Origin: Euryarchaeota archaeon UBA557
GTDB lineage: Archaea; Thermoplasmatota; Poseidoniia; Poseidoniales; Thalassarchaeaceae
DNA length: 64,000 nucleotides
Assembly: GCA_002503285.1 (NCBI GenBank)
Contig: DARI01000025.1
Location: 28,795 to 92,794 of the forward strand
Direction: 5' to 3'
Under the pieces are notes generated by a model. The model was not told the DNA's origin. It worked only from the letters and a program-made list of their open reading frames with translations, and searched no databases. Below are positions 23,722 to 32,588 of this stretch, piece after piece. Made by a program: the position numbers and the translations under genes. Within the stretch, counting starts at the first letter, position 1. Each line of letters begins with the position of its first letter.

Positions 23722-26700
23722 ATGAATTCAAGTCCAATTGTGAGTCCGAGTAAATATAATTGGAGATTAGGCATGCCATCTAAGAAAAGAAATCAAAATC
23801 AAAATGGTTGGATAGAAGTACGAGGTGCACGTACCCATAATCTGAAAGATGTAGATGTCAGTATCCCTAGAGGTAAATTTGTAGTATTGTCTGGAGTTTC
23901 TGGTTCTGGTAAATCTTCGTTGGCATTTGATACTTTATATGCAGAAGGACAAAGAAGATATGTAGAAAGCCTCAGCTCCTATGCTAGACAATTCTTAGGG
24001 CAAATGAAAAAACCTGATTGCGACTCTATTGAGGGCTTATCTCCAGCAATAAGTATTGATCAAAAACAAGGTAGTCATAATCCAAGGTCGACAGTAGCAA
24101 CAGTAACAGAAATGATGGATTACTTGAGATTACTGTGGGCAAGAGTTGGACTGCCCCATTGTCCAGAATGCGGTAAAGAAGTTGCACGCAGAACTATTCA
24201 AGAAATTGTAGATGATGTATTATGGAGATTTGAATCTCATGCATTAGCAGTATGGAGCCCTGCTATACGTAATAGAAAGGGAACACATTCTGATTTATTT
24301 AAAGCACTTGTAGAACAAGGGTATATTGAAGGAAGAATAAATGGAAGAGATGCTAGTTTTGAAAAACCTCCGATTCTAGAAAAAAATCTTAGACATGATA
24401 TCGACGTTAGAATAGATCGTCTTAAACTGACGAGAGAAAATCGTCAGCGATTGACAGAGGCCATTGATGCAGGATTAAAATTAGGTGGTGGTACTGTAGC
24501 CATTGAAAGCTTAAAAAAGCCTAAAATGACCAATAAAGACAATATAAAAGATCAAAAATTCATAACAAATGAAGGGGAACATATTGCTTATTCAGAAGAA
24601 TTTGCTTGTCCTCTACACGGAGCCTTTCTTCCGGAGATGAGCCCTCGAGTATTTTCATTCAATAACCCGTTAGGGGCTTGTCCTTCATGTCAGGGATTAG
24701 GAATACAACGAACATTTTCAGCAGATTTAGTTATTGATAGATTTAATTCTGTGGAAGAAGGATGCATCATTCCATTCAGGCGGTCAATGATGTCAGGATG
24801 GTATAAGAAACAAATGATACAGACCTGTTTTCATTATCAAATACCAATAAATGTGCCATTTAATGACCTCGATGAAGATCATAAAGATATTTTATTACAT
24901 GGTTCTGGAAGTACAGCAATAAATTTTGAATTCAATTCTGATGGGGGATCTTCCTACAAGATGGCAAAACCCTGGGAAGGTGTCTTTTCTAGATTAAATA
25001 GGACTTATACAGACACTAGCTCTGACCGAACTCGTAATCGCTTAACCTCCTATATGACCGATGAACCATGCTTAGATTGTAATGGTAAAAAATTAAATCC
25101 AGCAGTAAGTAAAGTAATTGTGGGAGGAATCTCTCTTCCTGACATATCTTCATGCAGCGTTCTGGAGGCTTTGGCCGTAGTTCAGCACTGGAGATTAGGA
25201 AAAATAGATCAAACATGGGTTAAACTGGGCCGAAATAAACCTGAATCACTAATTATAAATTCGACCAATAAGTTGGATGATAGATCAATTTTTATTGGTC
25301 AGGATATAATTAAAGAAATTGAATCTAGGCTCAGATTTTTAGCTTTAGTTGGTTTAGATTACTTAACCCTTGATCGTCGTGCTAATACACTGTCAGGAGG
25401 AGAATCCCAAAGAATTAGGCTTGCAACTCAAATTGGGACTCGTCTAACTGGGGTGATGTATGTATTAGATGAACCAAGTATTGGGCTCCATCCCCGTGAT
25501 AATGGTCGATTATTAGAAACTCTAAGAGAATTAACAGCATTAGGAAATACATTACTTGTTGTTGAACACGATGAAGCAACCTTACGGCAAGCAGATTGGA
25601 TTGTTGATATCGGTCCAGGTGCGGGTAAAGAAGGAGGAGAGATATTAGTTAGTGGATCGGTAAATGACCTATTAAAAAATAAAGAAAGTATAACTGGGGC
25701 ATATTTATCTGGAAGAATGAAAATCCCGTTACCAGAGGATAGACAAAAACCCCGTGATGATTACTGGCTTAGGATTAAAGACGCTAGACAAAACAATTTA
25801 CAAGGAATCGATGTAAATATACCGTTAGGATGCATGGTAGCATTTACCGGCGTTTCCGGTTCTGGAAAATCATCCTTAGTCACCGCAACTTTGGCACCGG
25901 CGTTACTAAGACAACTTCACGGTTCTGATGCTACACAAGGACGACATAGTGGCATAGATGGAATTGAAAAAGTAGACAAAGCAATAGTCATAAATCAATC
26001 TCCAATAGGCCGCACTCCAAGATCAAATCCTGCTACATATACAGGATTATTTGGCCCAATTAGGGAATTATTCGCACAAACAAATATATCTAAACAAAGA
26101 GGTTATCTTCCAGGGCAATTTTCATTTAATGTTAAAGGAGGAAGATGTGAGGCGTGTAGCGGGGCCGGTTCCTCAAAATTAGAAATGAATTTTTTACCGG
26201 ATGTTTGGGTTACATGTGAGGTCTGCAAAGGAAAAAGATATACGAGAGAAACACTAGAAGTATTATGGAAAGGTAAAACAATCCATGAAGTTCTAGATAT
26301 GAATGTTGATGAAGCTTGTAATTTCTTTAATAATCAAAAATTAATTTTTAGAATATTATCTACATTACAAGATGTTGGCTTAGGTTACATAAGATTAGGG
26401 CAACCTGCAACTACACTTTCAGGAGGAGAAGCACAAAGAGTCAAACTTGCTACAGAATTACATAGGCCTGCTAGGAAACATACTGTGTATATACTAGATG
26501 AACCTACAACTGGATTATCATTATCCGATGTCCATCAGTTAATCGAGGTATTACTCAGGCTACGCAGAGTTGGCCATACTGTAATAGTTATCGAACACCA
26601 TCTAGATGTGATAAAATGCGCAGATTGGGTAATTGATTTAGGACCAGAAGGAGGAGAAAGAGGAGGTAAAATTGTTAGCCAAGGTACTCCAAATCAAATC

Positions 26701-26751
26701 ACAAAGAATTCCAAGAGTCATACAGGTAAACACCTATCATTCTTAATGTGA
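23722..26751 (+). CDS. uvrA: UvrABC excinuclease subunit A
   Basis: The damage-recognition ATPase of bacterial-type nucleotide excision repair, 1,009 residues with twin ABC modules. The first Walker A (GVSGSGKS) is near residue 59, the second near 710. Signatures LSGGESQR and LSGGEAQR lie near 556 and 899. Zinc-binding cysteine pairs are in CPECGK, CPLHG...CPSC and CEACSGAG...CEVCKGKRY. The ATG at 23722 is used; the one at residue 18 (MPSKKRNQ) is possible. UvrA in archaea is normally explained by transfer from bacteria; uvrB and uvrC are not in this window. Confidence 0.97.
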   Translation: MNSSPIVSPSKYNWRLGMPSKKRNQNQNGWIEVRGARTHNLKDVDVSIPRGKFVVLSGVSGSGKSSLAFDTLYAEGQRRYVESLSSYARQFLGQMKKPDCDSIEGLSPAISIDQKQGSHNPRSTVATVTEMMDYLRLLWARVGLPHCPECGKEVARRTIQEIVDDVLWRFESHALAVWSPAIRNRKGTHSDLFKALVEQGYIEGRINGRDASFEKPPILEKNLRHDIDVRIDRLKLTRENRQRLTEAIDAGLKLGGGTVAIESLKKPKMTNKDNIKDQKFITNEGEHIAYSEEFACPLHGAFLPEMSPRVFSFNNPLGACPSCQGLGIQRTFSADLVIDRFNSVEEGCIIPFRRSMMSGWYKKQMIQTCFHYQIPINVPFNDLDEDHKDILLHGSGSTAINFEFNSDGGSSYKMAKPWEGVFSRLNRTYTDTSSDRTRNRLTSYMTDEPCLDCNGKKLNPAVSKVIVGGISLPDISSCSVLEALAVVQHWRLGKIDQTWVKLGRNKPESLIINSTNKLDDRSIFIGQDIIKEIESRLRFLALVGLDYLTLDRRANTLSGGESQRIRLATQIGTRLTGVMYVLDEPSIGLHPRDNGRLLETLRELTALGNTLLVVEHDEATLRQADWIVDIGPGAGKEGGEILVSGSVNDLLKNKESITGAYLSGRMKIPLPEDRQKPRDDYWLRIKDARQNNLQGIDVNIPLGCMVAFTGVSGSGKSSLVTATLAPALLRQLHGSDATQGRHSGIDGIEKVDKAIVINQSPIGRTPRSNPATYTGLFGPIRELFAQTNISKQRGYLPGQFSFNVKGGRCEACSGAGSSKLEMNFLPDVWVTCEVCKGKRYTRETLEVLWKGKTIHEVLDMNVDEACNFFNNQKLIFRILSTLQDVGLGYIRLGQPATTLSGGEAQRVKLATELHRPARKHTVYILDEPTTGLSLSDVHQLIEVLLRLRRVGHTVIVIEHHLDVIKCADWVIDLGPEGGERGGKIVSQGTPNQITKNSKSHTGKHLSFLM

Positions 26752-26756
26752 ATTAA

Positions 26757-26833
26757 TGGCGGGCGATCCAGGATTTGAACCCGGGTTCTCGGCTTAGGAG
26801 GCCAAGGTGATATCCAGACTACACTAATCGCCC
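26757..26833 (-). tRNA. tRNA-Arg (anticodon CCT)
   Basis: On the minus strand the acceptor stem GGGCGAT (26833-26827) pairs with ATCGCCC (26767-26761). The anticodon stem TTGGC/GCCGA encloses loop CTCCTAA with anticodon CCT, which reads the arginine codon AGG. The T arm is CCGGG-TTCAAAT-CCTGG, the variable loop has four bases, the discriminator is G and CCA is encoded (26759-26757). No intron is present. The 3' end lies 5 bases from the uvrA stop, so the two are convergent. Confidence 0.95.
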
Positions 26834-26937
26834 GTACTTCCGAGAGTGTTTGCTTCAAGAAATGTGCTGATGATTAATCATGCTTTTTTCATTAAGGTAG
26901 CCGATGCCATCAAGCACCAAACGTCCTACGGAGATAT

Positions 26938-28404
26938 GTGTCCAAGGCTTCCGAGTTGCCAACACCCTACGGAATTGGGAGTAGTTACGGTTCTGGCAAT
27001 CAAAATTCATTATATAGAAGAATACAAGCTAGGGACACAGGTAGGAAACTATGGACAAGCATAGCATCTTATAGAATCCTACAGCAATTACGTATTTTAT
27101 TAGCATTTTTAATACCTATTTACTTAACATTAAGCTACTTCAACTTAAAATATACTAGTATAAAAATTTGTATTATCTTATTTGTGATTTTATTTATAAT
27201 GTTAATACCAAGTTTTTTTGCAATAATTTTTGCTCAAATGTCAGCCAGAGATAGACTTCAATTAAAAACCACAGATGATAAAAAATCTATAAATTCTATT
27301 CCAGGAACCGAGCGTATCCTTAATACATTACGTGAAAGAAGAGTTTTAGAAACAACCAGATTACTCACGGCTTTAGTTGGTGCAATCTTACTATATTTTA
27401 TTAGTTCTTTTCAAACTGATGTAATACTCGGATCATTGATAATAGGCTCATCAATCGTACTGGGATTACTTTGTCTATTACTATCAATCTCATTAGATTC
27501 AGGAGAAATACCGATGCGAGACAATCAATTTCCATTGCTGTCGTTGCATGCTCCGACTATACACCATAGCGCACTTGAAAGAGTAATTACAGAGATTCTA
27601 GTGGCACATTTAGATCCAGAGACTGCAACTTATTTTGAAGAATGGATTAAATCATTAGAAAAAAAAGTTAGAAGACATACTAATCCCGATGAAGCTGTAG
27701 AATATTTATTAAGAATCTTACATCTTAACTCTCTAAATCTTTTAGACAAAGAAAGAATGTTTAGGGAAATAAAGAGAGTTTTCAAAGTATCAGCAGTAGA
27801 TAGTCTCAAATCCGATGCAAAGTTTAATCTCGAATCATTACAGATATTATTACAACATACTAAAAGTTGGCAACCTTCATTTTTCAGAGTTATAGACAGG
27901 TTAGTTGGAGATGTACAGAGAGGCCACAGTTCAATAATTGAAGATAAATGGCGAATGGATCTGGAGATACCACCAGTTGCATCAGAAGGTCAAACTGATG
28001 TTATAGCAATGGTGCATAATTTTTCCGGTAAAAGACAAACTATAGAAATCGAGATAATATCTGCTGAAGGAGAGCCTGCCTCACAAGTTATAAGGCTACC
28101 ATCACCATCTTCAAAGAGGTTAAAATCAGCAGTAGCACTCGGCATTGAAGGAGAAGATATTGTTAATGCTTTAACAGAAAAACTAGACTCATGTGTAACT
28201 TTGTGGATAGGATTAGCATGGCCAAATACTGTTTCTGGTAGCCGACCAGTACAAATAAACTTACATTTGGCTACTGGTGAAACATTACTTAGTACAGTCT
28301 TACATACATCTATTTCTGCTGGAGCACATGCTGAGAGCGCTGGATACAAGATGATTGATGCCGCAGCATCTGTAAGGAAATTAGCACTCAGCTTTGCTGA
28401 GTAA
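26938..28404 (+). CDS. Large membrane protein of unknown function
   Basis: 488 residues with four TM helices at about 50-70, 74-99, 138-156 and 160-183, then a soluble region of about 300 residues. The soluble part has a helical section (HHSALERVITEILVAHLDPETATYFEEWIKS...) and a beta-rich C-terminal section from about 345. The GTG start at 26938 follows CGGAG. No recognised domain. The long cytoplasmic part suggests a scaffold or sensor, but nothing in the sequence proves it. It is followed 65 bases later by the flavoprotein on the same strand. Confidence 0.68.
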   Translation: MSKASELPTPYGIGSSYGSGNQNSLYRRIQARDTGRKLWTSIASYRILQQLRILLAFLIPIYLTLSYFNLKYTSIKICIILFVILFIMLIPSFFAIIFAQMSARDRLQLKTTDDKKSINSIPGTERILNTLRERRVLETTRLLTALVGAILLYFISSFQTDVILGSLIIGSSIVLGLLCLLLSISLDSGEIPMRDNQFPLLSLHAPTIHHSALERVITEILVAHLDPETATYFEEWIKSLEKKVRRHTNPDEAVEYLLRILHLNSLNLLDKERMFREIKRVFKVSAVDSLKSDAKFNLESLQILLQHTKSWQPSFFRVIDRLVGDVQRGHSSIIEDKWRMDLEIPPVASEGQTDVIAMVHNFSGKRQTIEIEIISAEGEPASQVIRLPSPSSKRLKSAVALGIEGEDIVNALTEKLDSCVTLWIGLAWPNTVSGSRPVQINLHLATGETLLSTVLHTSISAGAHAESAGYKMIDAAASVRKLALSFAE

Positions 28405-28469
28405 GTTTTAAGTTAATTTTGAATCAATTTAAGCGTTATGTTCATGACATTATTGTGTTTGGCACAGTC

Positions 28470-29894
28470 ATGGAGTCTTGGGAAGTAGTAGTAGTAGGCG
28501 CAGGGCCAGCCGCACTTCGTGCCGCTATTGAATCCGCAGATAATGGTGCTACTACAATATTAATCGATAGCTTAGGAATAGGATCCAGACAAGGCAACGC
28601 TACACTATCTGGTATCGCATCAAGTATTTGCGAAGTAAATTCTATTTCTCATCGAGACGATACAATAGCAGCTGGGGGTGAGGTTACCAATAGCATCATG
28701 GCTGCAACAATATGTGGTGAATCAGTATCTATTATTTCTCAATTAGAGAGATGGGGATTGGTTTTCCGTAGAGATCGAGAAGGAATACCTCATACATCTA
28801 AAGCACCTGGGCATTCTAAACCTAGATTAACGGGATGTGGGGACTCATCTGTCAGAGAAATCACAAGATTATTAGAAGAACAGGTAATAAAAAGAAAAAT
28901 AACTAGGAAGTATGATTGTGCAGCAATCTCTCTAATAACAGACAATCAACAAATAAGAGGACTAACATTTTTAGATATATTAAATGGAGAGGTAAACGTA
29001 ATACAATCAAAAACAATCATACTTGCTACAGAAGGTTATGAAGGGTTATGGACTACACCATCGGAAGGTGCAGGAACAGGAGCAGCTTTGGCTGCAAAGG
29101 CTGGAATAACTTTGGCAGGAATGTCAAATTTTCCCACACACCCGTTAACAATAAAGGGAACAAATATTCACATGCCTGTAGAATTACTAGATTCAGGCGG
29201 CCTTTTAAGGAAATCAAACGGTGATAATGCATCCTTTTCGGATGCCGTTGACGAAACCTGTGTTTTGGATTTGAGAGAACTTGATAGTGATTCGAAAATT
29301 TGGTTTTCAAATATCTTATCGACAATCAAAAACAGGACAGGATTAAACATAGATGTAGATGTGATTCCAATTAGTTGTAGTATTATTACAACTGGAGGAA
29401 TTCCCATAGATTACAAAAGCAGAGCTACTTTTAATGATGGAAAAATGTGGTTTACAGGTTTATATGCGGCTGGAAGATCAGCAAATACAGGCATGCATGG
29501 TGCCGGATTACTACCGGGAAATATTCTATTAGAAGATTTATTTACTGGAGAGAGAGCAGGTGACGCGGCTTCTACATGGGCATTGAATGAAGAATTCAAT
29601 AATTCAGAATTAATCCAAATTGAACAAAGCAATGTTAGGAAAGAAATTCAAGATTTATATCTTAACGATGGCAAATCAGTCGGACAAATTTCATCAACTG
29701 TATCTTCATTGATAAGTAAAATAGAAGATAATTATAATGAAAAGACTCTAAATTCAGTAAATAAAAATCTTTCTGAAATAAATAAAAATGGCATTAGTTT
29801 AACCGATAAATCAAAAGTGATGAATACCGAATTACTCATGGCAGTACAAATCAAAGGCCTTCTGACAATACTAACTCAAATTGCATCAAATTAA
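28470..29894 (+). CDS. SdhA/NadB-family flavoprotein, orphan
   Basis: A 474-residue FAD-dependent oxidoreductase of the fumarate reductase / succinate dehydrogenase / L-aspartate oxidase family. The dinucleotide motif VVVVGAGPAALRAAIE starts at residue 6. ITTGGIPID (near 310) and GLYAAGRSANTGMHGAGLLPGNILLED (near 330-355) match the substrate and FAD region. The covalent-FAD histidine of SdhA is absent (the segment reads GSRQGNATLSGIAS), as in NadB. It is about 100 residues shorter than SdhA, and no iron-sulfur or membrane-anchor subunit lies nearby. The ATG at 28470 is preferred over an upstream TTG. The substrate is unknown. Confidence 0.82.
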   Translation: MESWEVVVVGAGPAALRAAIESADNGATTILIDSLGIGSRQGNATLSGIASSICEVNSISHRDDTIAAGGEVTNSIMAATICGESVSIISQLERWGLVFRRDREGIPHTSKAPGHSKPRLTGCGDSSVREITRLLEEQVIKRKITRKYDCAAISLITDNQQIRGLTFLDILNGEVNVIQSKTIILATEGYEGLWTTPSEGAGTGAALAAKAGITLAGMSNFPTHPLTIKGTNIHMPVELLDSGGLLRKSNGDNASFSDAVDETCVLDLRELDSDSKIWFSNILSTIKNRTGLNIDVDVIPISCSIITTGGIPIDYKSRATFNDGKMWFTGLYAAGRSANTGMHGAGLLPGNILLEDLFTGERAGDAASTWALNEEFNNSELIQIEQSNVRKEIQDLYLNDGKSVGQISSTVSSLISKIEDNYNEKTLNSVNKNLSEINKNGISLTDKSKVMNTELLMAVQIKGLLTILTQIASN

Positions 29895-29906
29895 GAGGGG
29901 AGAACT

Positions 29907-30329
29907 TTGGTAAAGGAAAATATATTTTCTCTGATTCTCGATAAGAAAGTGCCATGCTACAAAATTTATGAAGATGGATTAGTCTTGGCATTTTTAGATA
30001 TCAATCCATTTAGTTCAGGACATACTTTACTAATACCGAAAGAAAGAGTAGCAACCTTGGATAAATTATCTGCTGAATCAGCATCTGCAATTGGTAAGGT
30101 ATTGCCTAAAATTTCAAAGGCAATATTAGAAGTAGTGAACACTAAAGAATTTAACATAATTCAAAATAATGGATCCAATGCATTTCAAACCATACCTCAT
30201 GTACATTTCCATATAATACCTAAATTTGAAGATGGATTAGGATATCAATTTCCATCCAAAACTTATCCAATTGACCATAATGAGGCTCTAATTTTAGCAA
30301 ACAAGATATCTTCAATACTTTCAGATTAA
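29907..30329 (+). CDS. HIT-family nucleotide hydrolase
   Basis: A 140-residue histidine-triad protein that cleaves nucleotide phosphoramidates or dinucleoside polyphosphates. The triad HVHFH is at residues 98-102 within IPHVHFHIIPK, with the typical AFLDINPFSSGHTLLIPK upstream. The TTG start follows GAGGGGAG, a strong ribosome-binding sequence. It is 12 bases after the flavoprotein, so co-transcription is likely. Confidence 0.93.
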   Translation: MVKENIFSLILDKKVPCYKIYEDGLVLAFLDINPFSSGHTLLIPKERVATLDKLSAESASAIGKVLPKISKAILEVVNTKEFNIIQNNGSNAFQTIPHVHFHIIPKFEDGLGYQFPSKTYPIDHNEALILANKISSILSD

Positions 30330-30365
30330 AGTTATAGTCTAAACCTAACTCCTCCAAACGTATCT

Positions 30366-31868
30366 ATGACCGGCAATAGTAATGTTCCAGAAGATATTGC
30401 TGTTGAACTATCAAAAAGAGCCAAAAAAATTAATATTCGTAAATTAGAGAGTGTGCCATGGGCACATGATGGTTCACATCCAAGTCCCGCATGGTTTTGG
30501 AAATTTTTTATTCTTATCTTATTATTTCCATGGACATATCTATTTAGAGATAAAGAAGTAGAAAAACCACACCCCACAAAGGGAGGAAGATTATGTGTGG
30601 CGACACATGTAAATGGATTAGTCGATCCAATTGCAATTACTCTGAGTAATCCAAAACAGAGAATGGTGACACTTGGAAGACATGATTTAACCACTTCTGT
30701 ACCAATTATTAGTTGGATAGCAAGGCGCATAGGTTCACAACCTGTTATTAGAAAAGCAGAACAACTTGAGGGAGTTGCAGAAATAGAGTTTGCAAAAAAA
30801 TTAAATCAACGTAGTATGTTGACAGTTTCGCATGCTTTATCAGGAGGATATCGAGCAATTATTATGCCTGAAGGAACAGGACACCAAGATTCTCGATTAC
30901 GTCATTTGAGAACAGGTTCGATGAGGTCTGCGATTAATGCAGCATCTATAGCCAAAGAAAGAAATCTACCTCTTCCTGTTTTTCAACCCATTGGTTTACA
31001 CTTTAGAACACATTACTGGTTTAGAACTGATTTATATTTGGAACAAATTGCACCAATCCTAGTCCCATTTAACCCAAATAAGAAAGAAAGAGAAAAATTA
31101 ATGCAAGGAATATGGGTTGAACCACCTGAAGACTTAGTTCTCCAACTAAGGGATGAGCTAACAGTTAAACTTGCCAATATTTCAAGAGATGCACCCGATT
31201 GGACAACTTACAGGGCGTGGCAATTACTAGCCCATTTAGTGTCTAAATCCAATAGCCAAGATTTAAGATCATACAAAGAAGAAGTTCACGCTACAAGAAA
31301 AGTAAGAGAAAAACTCAAGTTATTTGATTCTAAAATTATTATTGAAAATGCCAAACTAGCCTCAGAGATATTGCATTCTTATGATTTGGATGGGCGCGTC
31401 TTGAATTCAAATATGTCAATTAAAAAACAATCTAAATTAATTAGAGGGCTTTTTGGATTATCAATTATGATACTATTTTCTCCAATTACATTCTATTCAA
31501 CAGGTATTCAGACACTTTTAGCTTGGTATTTGGGTAATAATACTGATGAAGGAATTGATGCCAGAACCACATATCATATGGTAGCAGCCTTAATTTCACC
31601 ACTAATATTTTGGCCAATTCTTTCTCTAATTAGTTTTTTGATAATTTTCAAATTTATGTATACTATCCCCTTCTTTATATTACCATTTTTCGTTATAATT
31701 TCAATGATAATATACCATTTTTCTAATATTATATTCTTATTGGGTTATGATAATTGGACGGATTATCAAGTATCTAGACGTTGTAAAAAGCTATCTAATT
31801 CTAATCATAATAATAAATTATCAGATTTATTATCAAATTTAGAACCAGTATTAGGCGCACTAAAATAG
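30366..31868 (+). CDS. Glycerolipid-type acyltransferase (LPLAT family)
   Basis: A 500-residue membrane-associated acyltransferase. The catalytic His81 and Asp87 are in THVNGLVDP, an H-x5-D spacing seen in the LPLAT subgroup with NHPNALLDP-like motifs. The second block PEGTGHQDSRLRHLRTG near residue 167 and the FQPIGLHFR strand near 207 match the same subgroup. One TM helix is near 42-58, and three hydrophobic helices lie in the C-terminal third (about 367-470). It would acylate glycerol-3-phosphate, lysophospholipid or another hydroxyl. That is unexpected beside an ether-lipid gene set, although plsC-type genes have been reported in Marine Group II. Confidence 0.83.
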   Translation: MTGNSNVPEDIAVELSKRAKKINIRKLESVPWAHDGSHPSPAWFWKFFILILLFPWTYLFRDKEVEKPHPTKGGRLCVATHVNGLVDPIAITLSNPKQRMVTLGRHDLTTSVPIISWIARRIGSQPVIRKAEQLEGVAEIEFAKKLNQRSMLTVSHALSGGYRAIIMPEGTGHQDSRLRHLRTGSMRSAINAASIAKERNLPLPVFQPIGLHFRTHYWFRTDLYLEQIAPILVPFNPNKKEREKLMQGIWVEPPEDLVLQLRDELTVKLANISRDAPDWTTYRAWQLLAHLVSKSNSQDLRSYKEEVHATRKVREKLKLFDSKIIIENAKLASEILHSYDLDGRVLNSNMSIKKQSKLIRGLFGLSIMILFSPITFYSTGIQTLLAWYLGNNTDEGIDARTTYHMVAALISPLIFWPILSLISFLIIFKFMYTIPFFILPFFVIISMIIYHFSNIIFLLGYDNWTDYQVSRRCKKLSNSNHNNKLSDLLSNLEPVLGALK

Positions 31869-31890
31869 GTCGACCTATCCTTGGGGTATT

Positions 31891-32514
31891 GTGGATACAC
31901 AAGAAGCACTCAAATCTATCAAAATTTGGCTAGATAGTGAACGTTTGGAGTTTAAAGAAGTTCCAGATTCCCAAGCACTAATACATCTACATTGCAAATA
32001 TCCTCCAACACGGCAAGGTCACATGTTCAATATAGTTATTCCAAAGAATAGAAACCTAGTATTGATTTATTCAATTACTAGGGTAGATTTAGGTCAACAA
32101 GAGTTAATGATTGATCAATCAAAGGAGGAATTAGAAGATTGGGAACTTTGGTTACATAATATTAGAATTGATCTAACTTCAAGTGAGTTAGATTGGGTAT
32201 TGCACATTGGCCATAAAAAAGAAAATATTACAGGTCCGCTTCAAGCATTCAACCTTTCTCGTCCAATTTGGTTTGATGGTTTAAGTCAAAATGAGTTTAT
32301 GCAGTCGATGAGGAAATTATGGATGACTAAATTATCCCTAATTCATCAAATTAAATTTGGATATGGTCCCGGAACTGGAAATCCAGGGCCTGTAGATGAC
32401 TGGCTTGCAAAAAAAGCAAAAAAAACTACCTCTCAAGATTCAAAAACTACTCAAATTGATACAGATGAATCTGGTGGATTTGGAAAAGATTTTGATCCAT
32501 CAGAATGGATGTAA
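31891..32514 (+). CDS. DUF2299-like protein
   Basis: A 207-residue soluble protein. The N-terminal KSIKIWLDSERLEFKEVPDSQALIHL, central DWVLHIGHKK and helical FNLSRPIWFDGLSQNEFMQSMRKLW resemble the small archaeal DUF2299 family, whose function is not established. A low-complexity Lys/Thr/Ser tail (about 170-195) ends in GFGKDFDPSEWM. The start is GTG at 31891, 22 bases after the acyltransferase. Confidence 0.6.
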   Translation: MDTQEALKSIKIWLDSERLEFKEVPDSQALIHLHCKYPPTRQGHMFNIVIPKNRNLVLIYSITRVDLGQQELMIDQSKEELEDWELWLHNIRIDLTSSELDWVLHIGHKKENITGPLQAFNLSRPIWFDGLSQNEFMQSMRKLWMTKLSLIHQIKFGYGPGTGNPGPVDDWLAKKAKKTTSQDSKTTQIDTDESGGFGKDFDPSEWM

Positions 32515-32540
32515 TAACTCAGTATTAATTTTTATAATAG

Positions 32541-32557
32541 TGACCGCAATGCGGTTG
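32541..32557 (+). promoter_or_regulatory. Short GC-rich hairpin before the surface protein gene
   Basis: ACCGC (32543-32547) pairs with GCGGT (32551-32555) around AAT, with two further G-T pairs possible outside. It stands out in an AT-rich 74-base gap between the DUF2299-like gene and the surface protein gene. It could end the upstream transcript or be an operator for the downstream gene. Confidence 0.35.
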
Positions 32558-32588
32558 AGTTAAGTATCTGAAATTTTTCAACATTTCT

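Noticed and set aside
26846..27064. 72-codon open frame after the tRNA
   Set aside because: Most of it overlaps the start of the 488-residue membrane protein in another frame, and the composition is not protein-like.
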